A DNA stretch of 64,000 nt, taken from Neelides folsomi. Lineage: Eukaryota > Arthropoda > Collembola > Neelipleona > Neelidae. The DNA is taken from assembly GCA_034687125.1 (NCBI GenBank), contig JAQGBZ010000024.1, forward strand, positions 1 through 64,000, written 5' to 3'. The position numbers were made by a program, and so were the translations under genes. Each line of letters opens with the position of its first letter. Position 1 is the stretch's first letter. This document shows, in pieces, positions 13,085-26,016 of the stretch. Under the pieces are notes generated by a model that was not told the DNA's origin, searched no databases, and worked only from the letters and a program-made list of their open reading frames with translations.

Positions 13085-15684
13085 TTTAGAAACTTCTTGT
13101 AACGAAATTGTATTATGAATTTATTTTATCTATTTGTATTTATGTAATATTTGTAATTTGATCAAAAATGCTTTATAATAATCTTATATCTTTATTTCAA
13201 ATGTTTCAGAGATAAAACTGTCAATTAATGTGTATGAACAATTTAATTTTTTTGAGTACTTTAACAAAACCCTACTTTAAAATAATGAGAATTGGGAGAA
13301 TCTTGTGTTGGGTATTCAATGGTGACTTTGTAAATATTCTGAAAGAAAAGTCCTTTTCTCCTCTGCCCTTGATTTTTTATTTTGGTCGTAAAAGTATCTT
13401 ATTTATGAAAGATAGTACCTAAGAATGTATGGAGTATATCCATACACTTGCACATTTATATCCGTTCAAGCATATCCAAATACGATTAGATGCAGTTTAA
13501 TGTGATATATCTCCTTTAGATAAATTCATATATCCTCTACTGAAAATTGGTATATCTCCAAGTGAGTTTTAAAGTCATCCAAGGGTCATTTTTTCAAAGG
13601 GTGACCGGCGACTGATTTAAAAGTAAGAAATAAGCTATACAGTATTGTACGAGATATGTAATTGTATATCCTATGATCTCCTATGTATGTAAATGTCTTC
13701 AGCTGCAAGGGCAAGGGTAGAAGATTCTTAGAGCTTGAAGGCCAAACTGAACCTTTTGTCAAGAAAATTGTCCTTTCATTTCTTGGAATAAGAAGATGAG
13801 TCGACTTTATTTTATATTTAGAAAAATGCCAAAATAAAAACTAGCAAATCTTTTCACTTACAACTATATTTAATTGGATATTTTAAAAAATTATATTGTA
13901 ATGTTAAGTATACATATTACCTTATAGACCCACAGCACTATATAGATGAAGTATTCTTTTACAGATAAATAAAATAAAACTACTTATCAAAAGTTAACTA
14001 TGATGGATAAGGGGCGTTGTAAAATTAGTTATTTATTGTTAGTTATTCAATCACATTCTATCAAAATTCAAAATACTATAAATAGTTTATCATGTTATAC
14101 GTATTATTGGTTATAAATACTTATAAATATTAAATAGAAATACAGGTGAATTTCAATGATCAGCATGATCAGGGGGTAATCTCACCACATTATTGCACAT
14201 TGCATATTACACATTTCAAATGGAATTTTAGTGTTTTAACCTTAAAGAATTTACACTAATGAGAATTTACACTAATATAATAATGAGAAAAGAATTTACA
14301 CTAAGTAATAATAATATACTAATAATAAATCATGTAATCACTACTCAGTGATTACATGATTTATATGTATGACAGTATGGCTGTATGAGTCCTATTTATT
14401 TAATCCCAAATAAAATATGTTATTTAGGATATAAGTTCTAAAAAGATTTTAATGTGGAAAAAATTAATACAAAGTGTTATTTTAATATTTGCAATTTATT
14501 TAATATTTCATTTCACTTAATATTTGCTATTTCATTGACATTACGAGTTGATTCTTGACAAAGAGTTGAGCATAATTATATAACTTTAATTCATCAAAAT
14601 TAATATGGATAATTGGTTTTTTATCCTATCTTAACTAATCGATTAACTTGCAACTAACTACACTGATAAATAGCCTACCATATAATATAAGGAGGTATTC
14701 TCCATATTTTGTATGTATCCTATATAATGATATATAGTAATTAAATTATATGTACAGGTACTATGTATTACTATTACTTAAAATATCTACCTAATTATTA
14801 TATCTATAAAACTATAAAAGTATACACTACTCGGAATATAAATATAAGCAAATGGATTATCTACATAAATATAGTTATATCATAGTTTAAATATTATGGT
14901 AATATAATTATGACAATATTAGGATTAATGTACAATGGATATACTTATTCTAGCTACAATATATTTATAATTATTCAATATATTTACAAAATACCACTCC
15001 TGTTCCCCCAAGAAGTACGATTGGATTCAATGAATCACTATCGTTTAAACTCCTGAGCTAATCAGTAATAAATAAATCTAAATATTACACTAAATAAACC
15101 TATCTAAAATCTATTCCAATCTAACAACTACGGCGAAGTCTTGTACACGTATTTCAATTTATTTAAAGTATTTACAGTTTCTATTTAAAAATCTGTAGAA
15201 TACAAAATGTCTACTAATATCGATAAGTATTTACATAGGAAGTTACTTTAAATCATTATTAATCTAATATTAATCAACTTAGCCTAAAATCACTTAAATT
15301 AAATTTTTAAAGATTACGAAACAAAAACTAAGTTAATTATCACTAAGTTTGGTCGATTACCGGTTAAACATGCATAAATTTAAAATGTATTAAAATGACT
15401 TGTTGCATAAAAGCGGTATTTACGCTTACTAAATACTTAGGCATCTAAAATCTAAGTTTTCTAATGGGTTTAACCGTTTGAATAATAAATATAAAAATCC
15501 TATTAAAACTATCTACGCATATTACTCCTTATTGACATTGAGTTCTTACATCTAAATTATTTAATAATTTCAAAATTGATCCTCGACCTTGAATATGCGA
15601 AGGATAAAAATAATATCAACAAAGGTAAATTAACTATAACGAATTTAAAGAGAATAATTGAGCGCAAAAGCCCAAATGACTCGT
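13085..15684. other. Intergenic between genes A and B
   Basis: This holds the 5' flank of A and the 3' flank of B. Just upstream of A there is no clear TATA/initiator pair. Three short copies of GAATTTACACTAA lie at about 14248-14303, and a perfect hairpin at 14325-14364 is listed separately. I see no gene; the 64-codon frame at 13228 has no family resemblance and I reject it. Confidence 0.5.
14325..14364. repeat. Perfect 18-base hairpin with 4-base loop
   Basis: Arms 14325-14342 and 14347-14364 (ATAAATCATGTAATCACT and its exact complement) face each other across ACTC. Such a short palindrome in AT-rich DNA could be a transposon end remnant or a structural element. It follows a run of short GAATTTACAC repeats. 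No flanking target duplication is evident. Confidence 0.7.
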
Positions 15685-18600
15685 TTATCCCTTTCGAGGA
15701 ATAAAAATTCCATGGAGTGCTTGGGGCACTTGCGTAGAAACGACAGCTCGTCCCAATTCTTTCATTGTTTGCCCATTGATGAATACGAGGAAATCTTTGG
15801 GTCCTTCACGGCTATCCGAAATTGCGGAAATGATGATTCCATCATCTTCCGCCTTGCCATCAGGATGGGGAATGAATAGAGGTTCACCAGGATAATAAAA
15901 TTCACCATCTCTCCACAACTTCACTTCTCCGGTCTTGGTGTCCAATTTGCAAACCTTTGAATTTTAAAAAAACATTCAATTAAAATCATCTATACTACAT
16001 TACATAGTACATAGTACGAATATAATGACAATGACAATGACTGATAAATAGTATGATTTTTCCTTTAATTTTTTTTCAATGAATCCTTACAGAATTTTCA
16101 TAATATCCAGGTAGGCAAGATCCAGTTCCAAAGATGTATCTGTGGGGTGAGAATGTTTTCAATGGGTTGATGCACGGTCCTTCGAATCCAGGTTCGCCAA
16201 GTCCTTCAGGGCTCAAGATAATGCTATCATTATCCCTTCTGGCTGCTGCATTGGTGTATGGTAAAGTGACCAAGTTTTCTCCCTTGGCCACATCCTTTAA
16301 AAAAATCATTCAAGGTATTGAAGACATTGAGGAATTTAATAGAGAATTTGAAGAGGACCTTATTATTTAGATAATTTGAACATTTTCATCTTAATTACCT
16401 TCATGCTCTTGAGGATTGGAATGACGAAACGAGTGACTCTGGCAGGATCCTTGTCGCCGATGTTTCCTGATCGAAGACGAGAAATGAGCATTTTGTCCAT
16501 TACTTCAGCACTTGCATAGGCCGAGATGTCAATGACAAGTTGATCGCCTTCCTCGTACGAGTTCACAAAGTGGAAGTAGAAAAATGGCTTGTCAGCATAA
16601 TACTTTGTTTTCAACACTTCTCCAGTTTTCTTGTTTACAATATGGAATCGATTCTGTAATAAATTATTATTTAGTATGTGGGAAGAAATTTTAAATTAAT
16701 TTTAAATTCTCCCATGAGGAATATTAACTTTTTTGAACAAATTACTTAAAACTTTTTAAAACAATACTTTTGTATAAACTTTTGTATAATAAATTGCATT
16801 TTATTTTCCTTGCTTTAATTTATTCTTGTAGCTTCCTACATATTTATTTCGTTTTTATAAAATACAACCCGTTTAACTTTAATTGTGTGAGACGGTGGGG
16901 AATTTTATTCATCAACCTCGTTATGAACTTTTAAATGAACTTAAACTGAACTTGGGCTCAAACAATCCTTGACCTGAACTATAGCTCAACCAAGGTTTAA
17001 GAATATTAATCAAAGCTTAATGAAAATGTTTTCCCAAAGAACTAATTTAACATAAACTCGTATAATAGAGGTTTTATGGAAAGTACAGAGAATAAAAATG
17101 ACATAATTCAAGCTGTTGTTCACGTTTTTTTATGAAATAATTATAATGACTAACGAGTTCATTATTTTCTTAAATAAAGAAGATAGGAATTTCATTGGAG
17201 TTGATATTTATTAAAAAATGGAGCTTTTACCTTTTCCGTTGGCGTCCATTGCATGATGTCTTTAATCCCTTTTCCGTTCATTTTTGCATCTGCAATCTTC
17301 ACCACGTTCATGAGCAAAGGTTGCTCAACCATTATGATGTAGTTTTCTGCGTAATTACCAAAATATTTGTTAGAACTCACAAGTGACGTTCAATCCCTTC
17401 CATTGAATATAACTCACCTGACATGGCGAAGCTGTGGTAGTAGGAGAAACACGTCGACCACGATGGATAAATCGTCGCAATTACTTGTGATTTTTTAATC
17501 GCTATTTAAATAAATTGAAGCTAAAGTTTCATTTTCTAAAGGATTTAAACACCATTTAAACTCTCCATTTACACATTCTTTTTTACAGATCTCATTAAAT
17601 TGGACGTGATGCTAGAAAACGTTAAAAATTAATTATTCATTGTCTAAGCAAAATGATGCAACTTGAATTTACAAATGGTTCTATAGCCGAGGATTAAATA
17701 AATGAAGGAAAAATCCTTCCTACATAATTTGAGCGATAACTACTGAAAGTATTTTACTTCTAAAGTGTTAATTTTACATTGCAAAAAGCTTTCTACTTTT
17801 TTACAAAAATGCGAAATTAGCAATTACTAAGCTTTTGCTATTTACTGCATAAATACGTTATTTACAGGAAAATCTAAAAGTTTCATAAAAATGTCGGAAA
17901 TCAAAAATTATAGATTTCGTTGAAGATTTAAAATAATTGAATTAAAGATATGGTTGAAGCTTACTATTGAGTAATGCAGGATATAATTGTATGTTTGGAC
18001 CTCACTTTTTGATCAATCACTCGTCACTGTCATTCATGAGTCAATTGACTTACCATCTTTGACGCAACCGGAAGGAACAGATGGAATTTTCAAAACTTGA
18101 TATTTACATCCTGTAGTGAAACTAGTTCCAATATTGTACAAATCTCCATTTCTATCCCGAATCCTACATTTTACAACTCAATTAAATAATCCGTTCCCAA
18201 AGACAGAGACCGTAACTGAAAGTCATAAGGAAACACTAAAGAAGAAAAAAAGAATTGTACTCACGGATGAGCTGTTGACATGTGCGTTCCAAAAAGCTTA
18301 AAGTAGTCAATCTAAATAAGAATAAGAAGAAAAAACATCTTCAGTTTTTTTCCCTTCACTGATGGTCTTATTGTATTTAAATGGGTTTATTTATCAAAAC
18401 CACGCTAACCTTTTCTCCAGTAGTTGAGAGATTCTCTGCGGAAATGTTATGAATGTGACAACTTTCGCTCGCAGCTAATAAAAGGACAAAAGAGAGTTTT
18501 AATTATGATGCAGCACACGCAAGTGATAATTGTTGGGGAAAAACTTTTTAAAACAATTCCTCACCATAAATATCTCCTTCGATGGTGTACAAGTTGATTG

Positions 18601-21600
18601 CATCATTGTCAGTTATATCACAAGAGTTCTGTCAACACGGAAACTTATTATGCCTTAAGATGGACGCGGGTTTAATTGTAGCAAAAGCAGGTCTGGCTTT
18701 TCTCCTTGTTTTTGTAAAACTTGTCATGCATACACTTTTACAAAACCCAAGTACAAGCGAAATCTTATGCTAATTATTTATAAAAGCCAAGCTTTCATAC
18801 ATTTAAGCATACAGAAATAATTATGTTTATACAGAAATGTACAGGGAATGTTCATATTTACATAAACGCGTTCACAGTTGTCACTCATGAAGAAATCTAA
18901 TTAAATTAAAATCTCAAACACACACATTGTGATCATATTGTCATATAAAATATCTTTGTATTGTGTTTTTTCCTAAGCTGTATTAATTACTTATGTACAA
19001 GTATGTATATTATGTACATAAAAATATATTTACAACCATACACATATTGTGCATGTAGGGTATTTAGCTCTGTACATCAAATAAATATTTACATAATTAA
19101 ACTTACCTTTTTGTTCTTTAAACTTATAAACATGCACATGCAACTTATTAATATATTTTTTTAAATGATCTTAAGTATATACTCGAATCATAAGTAAGAA
19201 AATAATGGAATATTTACATTTTCCTTGTTTGGAAATTTATCGGTCTGTACATTACATATATTAAATATGTAAATATAATAATTTAAGAAGCATCTTATTT
19301 ACAGCCTTACAATTTAACTATGTATCTATTATAGAAAAAAGATCTTATAAAAAGAAATTTTCAATTCAAGCTGAAATGTGCAGCTTTAAATTCTAAGAGT
19401 GAGTGAAGAGCAATTCATTTTTTGCAATTGAAAAAAGTCTCCACGTTTAACATATTATAGAGTATTTATGCTTATGGCTGTACAAATTTACAATTCATCA
19501 TTTAACATGAACGTTCATTACTAAATAATTCTAGGAATTAAATAATTAAAATATTCTTTACAAATATTTTACAAATTATGTACAACGTTATTTACATGTA
19601 TTTACAAATGTACAACATGGATCTGTTTTGGAATCTGAAAAAGTTTAATGTATTTACAAAGCATTTAGGAAAATGCGACATGCATTAAGAAAATTACAAT
19701 CATTCAAGATAGGGATCTGAAATCATGAAGTCATTAAATGTTCCTTTTCATTCATAAAATTTGTTGTTCAAACAGAAATAAGAAGGTAGTTAAAAAATCA
19801 ATTGATTCATCCTTTCATGACATTTAAGCCTTGCAAAATTGTTTGATTCGTTTGTCAACTCACGAAAGCGCTGATGACCCGAGAAAAGAAATTCTTTGAT
19901 TCCAAATTCCCTTTAGTTGCAAATTCAGGAAGGATTGGTCTTTTTGCTTGGCTCGCTTTCTTGTACGCATCAGATTGCAAATACTTCTTGTCAAAAGTTA
20001 CCTAAATCAAATCCTCATTATTTTAAAATGCTCTCAATTATTACAAGCAAAAAATGGATTTGGAGCAATGTGCTTACTCGGCCGTCACGGATGTCAAATT
20101 TGGAAAGCATGGCATAACCGTCAATAAAATGGTTCATTGTGATATCCCCAATGTCGAATTTTCCAGGACCAACTCTCACATATGATCCGGATATCCAATT
20201 TGGAATGTTACCTGTAAAGAAATATTGCAATTAAATAATGAAAAACTTAATTATATTAAGCAATTAAATTATAAAAGGTTAAACAAATATAAGATAATAA
20301 TTGCATTTTTTATACATTTCAATGATGTTTGATCGAGTAGATGATAAAAAAATTGGGGGATATGAAAAGTTAAAAATGGAAAACCACAAGTTTGCATTGA
20401 AATAGTGATTTAGAGGAAGTTCGGAAAGAAGTCATGCAATTTAAGGAAGTGGAGAAACGGAAACGAGGATGTTTCATTTTATTGCTATCCGCATTTAACC
20501 CAAAGAAACATCCACGATAGCATTTATTACAGAATGGAAATGAATGGGGAATCAACTTGGATTGGCCTTGTGAGTCCAACAACACCACAAACAAACCTGA
20601 ACAACGTTTATCAAGGGAAAAGAAGAGTTAATAAAAATGGTGAGAAGAAAGGAAGGAAGTTAATTTACTCAATGATAGGAAATTCTCAAATAGTTAACTT
20701 TAACTCATTGCCAAAACAGTTTGATGTTGAACATTAGTGTAAAAAATTACCCTCCGTTATATAAGAAAATATTATTAATATACAAAAGTACTGTAGTATA
20801 ATATTTATGAAACACACCTTAATATTTAGTTAGAGTTTTTAAATGTAAACAAATTGTATGTAACAATAATATTTTTTTAATTGAACATTGAACTACTTAT
20901 TGTTTTATTATATCAGTAATTGACCATGACTTAAAGAGGAAAAAACTAACTACAGAATATGCATGACATATGGGAATCTTCATTTTGTCACAGTGTCACT
21001 TAATTAATAAGATCACCTTCTTGATATCTCCTTTCTTTGGTTCAAGGAGATAAAAAGCGGAAAATTGGATAACACGTTTAAAACCCTAACTTCTTTTTGT
21101 ATCATGATTGGAAGGAGAAGATAAGGAACAAATGATCAATATCGTTAAATGAGGAGAAAGGGAATGCAAATCTCTACAAGATCTTGTACGTTAAGACTTA
21201 AAAAGAACAAAATTTAAAAAAATTCGTTTAGTCTTTTCCTTCTCCTCCCCCGATATCTCCTGTATGGCGTCTTAAATCATCTTTTTAACCAATCTTGTCT
21301 ATTTTTGCCGTTTGATAATGCGATAATGGAATTCACCTTCAGAGTTTAATGTCAAATTTTACCCCTAGTTTTTAATTTTTTTATTTAAAATGATCAAGTT
21401 TTCTATTTTGTATTTAAATAACCAGATGAGATTAAAACTGAATGGAATGTGGGAAATTCCAAATTATGTATGCGATAGAAAAAAGTGGTTCGATATGAAA
21501 GGACTCGTTATTATAATTTATAAAGATAATATAGCCAAGTGCGTCTTAAAAATTGTATTTGTAGTTGTTTGAATGCGAATTTGAATGTTATAAAAAAGTT

Positions 21601-24600
21601 TGAAACTAGAAAATTGTTTGGGACAATAAAGGCTCAACTGGAAAATTCGACTTGCCATTTTTTACATGAGATGACATAATTTATACGAATTCTCTTTGGC
21701 CAATTGTAATTCAATTAGCTCGAGTGACGTGCAAAACTACACGAGTTCGGAAATTTTAGCAATTTCATTTGGGCATAAAAGTCATTTATGAAAGTTTAAT
21801 GTAATTTGTGCAATAAATAGAGTGATTGTCAATTTCTTTATCTTTGTCAATGTCATTTATATTACAAGTACTTTAACTTTAGCTTTAGAAGACATTAACT
21901 CTCTTCCTTTAATCTATTGGTGTTGTAAAGTAAGAGTTGATTTCGTAAATAGTCGCATATTTAAAATGAATTTAATTAAAATGTCATAAATCAAAATATA
22001 TTAGAGGTTCTAAAGATTTTTTTGCCTCATTTCCTTGAAATATAAATATTTTTTATATAAAGTAGCAATGACATACTTAATCAGTTGATATTTTCCACTC
22101 TAAAATCATGTGCTCAATTATTGTATTCTATAAAGCAATAAATTATTATGATTGAAAAAATATTAGTTAATAAATATTCGTGTATAATTTTGTAATACCT
22201 AATTACTTTGTAATGGAATAAACATCTTATCTTATTTACTTTTAGTCAAACTTGAACTTGAGATACAAAAGCACAAAACATAATGAAGGATAAATAATAA
22301 TGAATCAAAACAATTAAGAAATGTTTTCCAATAATTTTGTACCAATTTGTGTTTGATATGTTATTGGATTAATAAGATAATAACAATAAATAATTGTTAT
22401 TTGGGGGATATACGAGTACATTATTTAATTGATCAAATCACAAGTTTACGATATTAAATATTATTAAATATTCTGACAATTTTAATTAATCTAATTAAAA
22501 GTATATGTGGTAAATAATAGAATTGACTTAATGTGAAATAATAAATTATATTCAAGAAAGTACAATTGTCATTTCATCACCCAGCTTGTTAATTTTTTAT
22601 TAAGATGTAATCAAATTGGCATAAATGAAATACACAGAGTCAAAAGGAATCAACGCTCACCAACATGAGCCAAATGACTCAAATATGAATGAACCATGAG
22701 AAATATAATACGAATAATACCATATTGTAATAAAAGGAATTGTCTATGAAATGAACCATAGCCATTTAAATACAGGTACTATTCATGTGTATTCCAAAGG
22801 TACTTTTTTCCTCAAAGGTCTCATATGATTGATTTCGGCCTCTTGGAAAATAAATGTTTAATGGAAGAAAATGAAGTAAGTGAAGTATAGCAAGTCAACG
22901 TGAATAATGGGTTTTAACATGTGAGTTTAATGCTCTTTAAAGATTTCGTTATCCCATCTCGACATCATGAGTTGGTGGGAGTGCGTCTTTGCCATTCCCT
23001 TCTAAACGAGTGGGTTTGGGGCAAATGGGTTAGAGACGAAGTTCAGTAATTTCCTCAACATGCCCTCTGCAGCATGTTTCTCCTGAGGCGAGTGGAAAGA
23101 GAAGGTAAAGGTAAAGAGTTCCGCAACTCGCCATTTCCTCACACTGAATGTCAACAGAGTTGACCGTCGTCGGTACCTTTCGCCCCAAACCACCACTTGG
23201 AGCATCTCAATCCAGTTTGTGTCTCAACGTGGCATTGTAATTGGAAATCAATGGCAAATTCGCAATATCTCCTGCACGCCCATTCTCACATATACCTAAT
23301 GGAAGTTAATAGAACATTCTCGTTGGACTTGCAAAGATTGATACGCCGACTCGAACAGGGTAATTAAAATACACATGGAACACGTGTTCGGCCACGTACA
23401 ATAAATTAATAAGCAAATGGACACTCAACGACTCATGCAGGTTTTGAGGGATTTGAAAACCTCTCATATTCGTCTCACATTTCTCAATTAATATCAGAAT
23501 TTCTCTTGCTTAACAAAGAACAATGTGCATGCACTTTGATGTCAAGGCTAAATAAATCCTCATAAAGATTCCTTTTCTGATCTCTTGCTTTTTTAATAAA
23601 TAAATATGCGCTGACTGAAACTTGATCTGCTTGCTTCACACTCCCATGATTCCAACATTGAGTTTTGAGTTACACGAACTAAAGCGTCCCTAATGGCTCC
23701 TACTTCCAGTCAAGATCCAACTTAAGTATAACTTTTAAGTATACATTAAGTTTAGATAGTTAATGTAGTTTATACTTATATGGTTCCAACAATGATTGTG
23801 ATTAATTTGCTGTCCTCTCATTCGGAAAGATGTAATGCCCCTTCTTGGCATCTCTAATTCCTTGAGACATTTTATTAAACTTTATTTCCTTTCTTTTACA
23901 CTTTTTTAAAAGGAGTAAATGGAGTTTAGACATTACATTGAAATAAAGTATATGACCGATTGTGTAATTTGGGAGAAATACAACAATATTTAATACACAT
24001 AGTATATCTTATATTTACTTTTATATGAAATAACGTTTCGGTTTAACGTTAATGAACCTTTGGTCAATGCATCCTAAATTTTCTGAGCTAAGAATTGATA
24101 CAAAAGGAATTGTTTTAGTTTCAACATCCCGAGAAAAACAATTAGGGTTTTTATGTAGTTTTTTAAAACGGACGTAACTTTTATTACCTTTTTGCTTAAT
24201 TTGAGATAAATTTAACTGTCAGGTAATGTTAGGTGGAGATAATAAATGCTATTAAATTCTTTCATGTATTTTTAAATGAGCCAGATGATGGAGATTTAAT
24301 TGGTTTTTTGCTTACTGTTAAGACGTTAAAATAATTATTTAAACAAAAATGTAATAATTAAAGACTTTACATTTGTATGTTATGAATAATATTGGCTTAT
24401 GGGTAAGTAAAGAACAAGTTAAATGACACAATGTGTAATTTTGACAATGAATGCTCATTTGCAAATATGGTATTACACAATTTTAAGAAAAAATAATGTA
24501 AAATATAAATATTGAATTTGTATTTTGCATCTTCCATGCAATATTCAAATATTTGCTTGATCTTCTACGACTCACTCCATGAATGAACATAAGAGTACTT

Positions 24601-25677
24601 ACTTTTAGAACACACTTCAAATCTAATTTATACATAATTTAAATCATAAATACTTCCCACAAATGAAAATTTCAGCATGTAAATATTTATACCCCAGTGA
24701 CTTGTTGTTTTTATTTACTGTTCAATTTTCTCTAAAATTCCATTTTAATTGGGGAATACGTTCAAAACCGTTAAGTGGAGTCAAAAATAATCATACATTA
24801 ATAAGAACAGTAATGCTCATAATAAGTAAACTCTGGTTAAATTCTAACATTTAAATTTTTTGAACCAATAAAAATGATAATTTTATGTCAGCATTACTAA
24901 TTTTTTATTTAAAATTACTAAAGAAGAACTTCCAGTACGACTTAACGTAACTAAGATCAGCTATGTAGAACGAATAATTTTGTTTAATTATCTTCATTGA
25001 GTTTGAAGTAATGAATCAAAACCACGTCAGTGAGTCGTGTAATAAAATGCTATAAGCCTAATAAGACAATACATGAATAAAATCTAATTATTTTGTAAAT
25101 ATTGTATCATATTTCAAATGCATGAATAGTTTCAAATACATGAATAGCTTGTTATGTAATCATAATCATACATGCAAAGTATAAGTATAGCTACAATCTA
25201 TCCTATATCCGTTCCTGTTTATTACTGTGCATGTAAAAATAATTTAATTAATCGAAAAGTAAATGAAGAAACAAAGACGATCATTGCATAGGAAAAACCT
25301 CGATCATAAATCGTTCAATGGTAAGTATTGCATAAGCTATTGGCTTGTGGTTTGTTTTACACGAGCGAGTGACAAATAAAATGACAAAACATTAATCCCT
25401 ATATTTAACCGTTTAAATAAAAGTTTTTATGAAAGTGAAACATTCCCATTAACTAAATTCAACCGATAATAAATGTCCTCAAAAATACAATATTAGTAGA
25501 ATGAAAGTGAAAAAATGAAATCTTATTATCCTGAGGGAGGCGAAAGGTTCAACAAGTGGTGGCTGTAAATAAAGAGTGGTTGGAAATAGAAAACAAAAAC
25601 TCACCAAAAAGTTCGGCAACATTCGGTTCGGAAACTTCCTCCTGGTTTCTAAAAATCTTCGCAAGGCTTCCAGGCAT
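15685..25677 (-). CDS. Carotenoid cleavage oxygenase family, gene B (12 exons, 519 aa)
   Basis: Same enzyme family as A. Exons: 25605-25677, 20078-20211, 19864-20001, 18565-18628, 18410-18474, 18265-18311, 18054-18163, 17418-17501, 17231-17346, 16399-16653, 16091-16294, 15685-15954 (1,560 bases, all in frame). Exon 1 encodes only 24 codons (MPGSLAKIFRNQEE...) and is separated by a 5.4 kb intron. I accept it because its phase-1 donor joins exactly to GNIPNW, and a TATA/initiator pair lies upstream. Ligands: His173 (TAHP), His233 (YYHSF), His305 (FHFVNSYEEGD), His511 (LHGIF); Glu140 in ASES. The PDPCK-like loop motif is missing (residues NLESKNFFSR instead). Exon 4 (NSCDITDNDA) uses the least certain acceptor. 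A-like in spacing and introns. Largest gene of the array. Confidence 0.9.
18853..19660 (-). promoter_or_regulatory. Cluster of TGTAAATA motifs inside intron 3 of gene B
   Basis: Eight copies of TATTTACA on the plus strand occur within about 810 bases; read in the sense of gene B they are TGTAAATA. At RNA level UGUAAAUA fits the Pumilio consensus UGUANAUA; as DNA it resembles a forkhead site. Only one copy in the other orientation was noticed (near 19266). The stretch is otherwise AT-rich and non-coding. Function is inferred; a decayed simple repeat is the alternative. Confidence 0.4.
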
Positions 25678-25828
25678 CTTGAAAACCTTGAGTTGTTACA
25701 ATCAAAAAATGAAGACAAATCCACGTGGAAATGTATTAAATGAAATATCCTGTGCCAAACGTCGTAATTGGCAAACGGAAACAGAGAGATAAAATATTGT
25801 TAAGTGTAAGGAAGAAGGAGTAGCCGGT

Positions 25829-25865
25829 GACTGAAGAACATTTGCCCCTCAAGCTCGCTTATAAA
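25829..25865 (-). promoter_or_regulatory. Core promoter of gene B: TATA box plus initiator
   Basis: On the minus strand a TATA box (TTTATAAG, 25865-25858) lies 31 bases upstream of the A of an initiator TCAGTC (25834-25829), the arthropod-type Inr with ideal spacing. Transcription would start near 25832 and give a 5' UTR of about 155 bases before the ATG at 25677. This independently supports the distant first exon of B. Confidence 0.65.
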
Positions 25866-25965
25866 GAGGATAAAGTTTCCCCCTTATTTAAGCCTAACTT
25901 TTCTCTCATCCCTTCATCCCTACAAATGTCTCTGATCCCTCTGTGAAAAGATACGCATTGGGATA

Positions 25966-26016
25966 GGATCCCTCCATCTCACCCTCTTTGTTCAAGCCAA
26001 AGAGGTGGAGGGATCC
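25966..26016. repeat. GC-richer stem-loop upstream of the gene B promoter
   Basis: GGATCCCTCCA (25966-25976) and CCTCTTTG (25983-25990) pair with CAAAGAGG (25998-26005) and TGGAGGGATCC (26006-26016), a 19-base stem with a 6-base bulge and a 7-base loop. It starts about 130 bases upstream of the predicted start site. It may be a composite binding site or a decayed inverted repeat. Confidence 0.5.

Noticed and set aside
18582-19164. Plus-strand open frames in the introns of gene B
   Set aside because: AT-driven, overlapping a minus-strand exon or repeats, with no recognisable content.
15685-20211. Gene B as a 5'-truncated pseudogene
   Set aside because: The missing first exon was found at 25605-25677 with matching phase and a promoter, so the gene is complete.
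23002-23205. Minus-strand open frame of 67 codons in intron 1 of gene B
   Set aside because: No family resemblance, no good splice partners, and it lies wholly inside a long intron.
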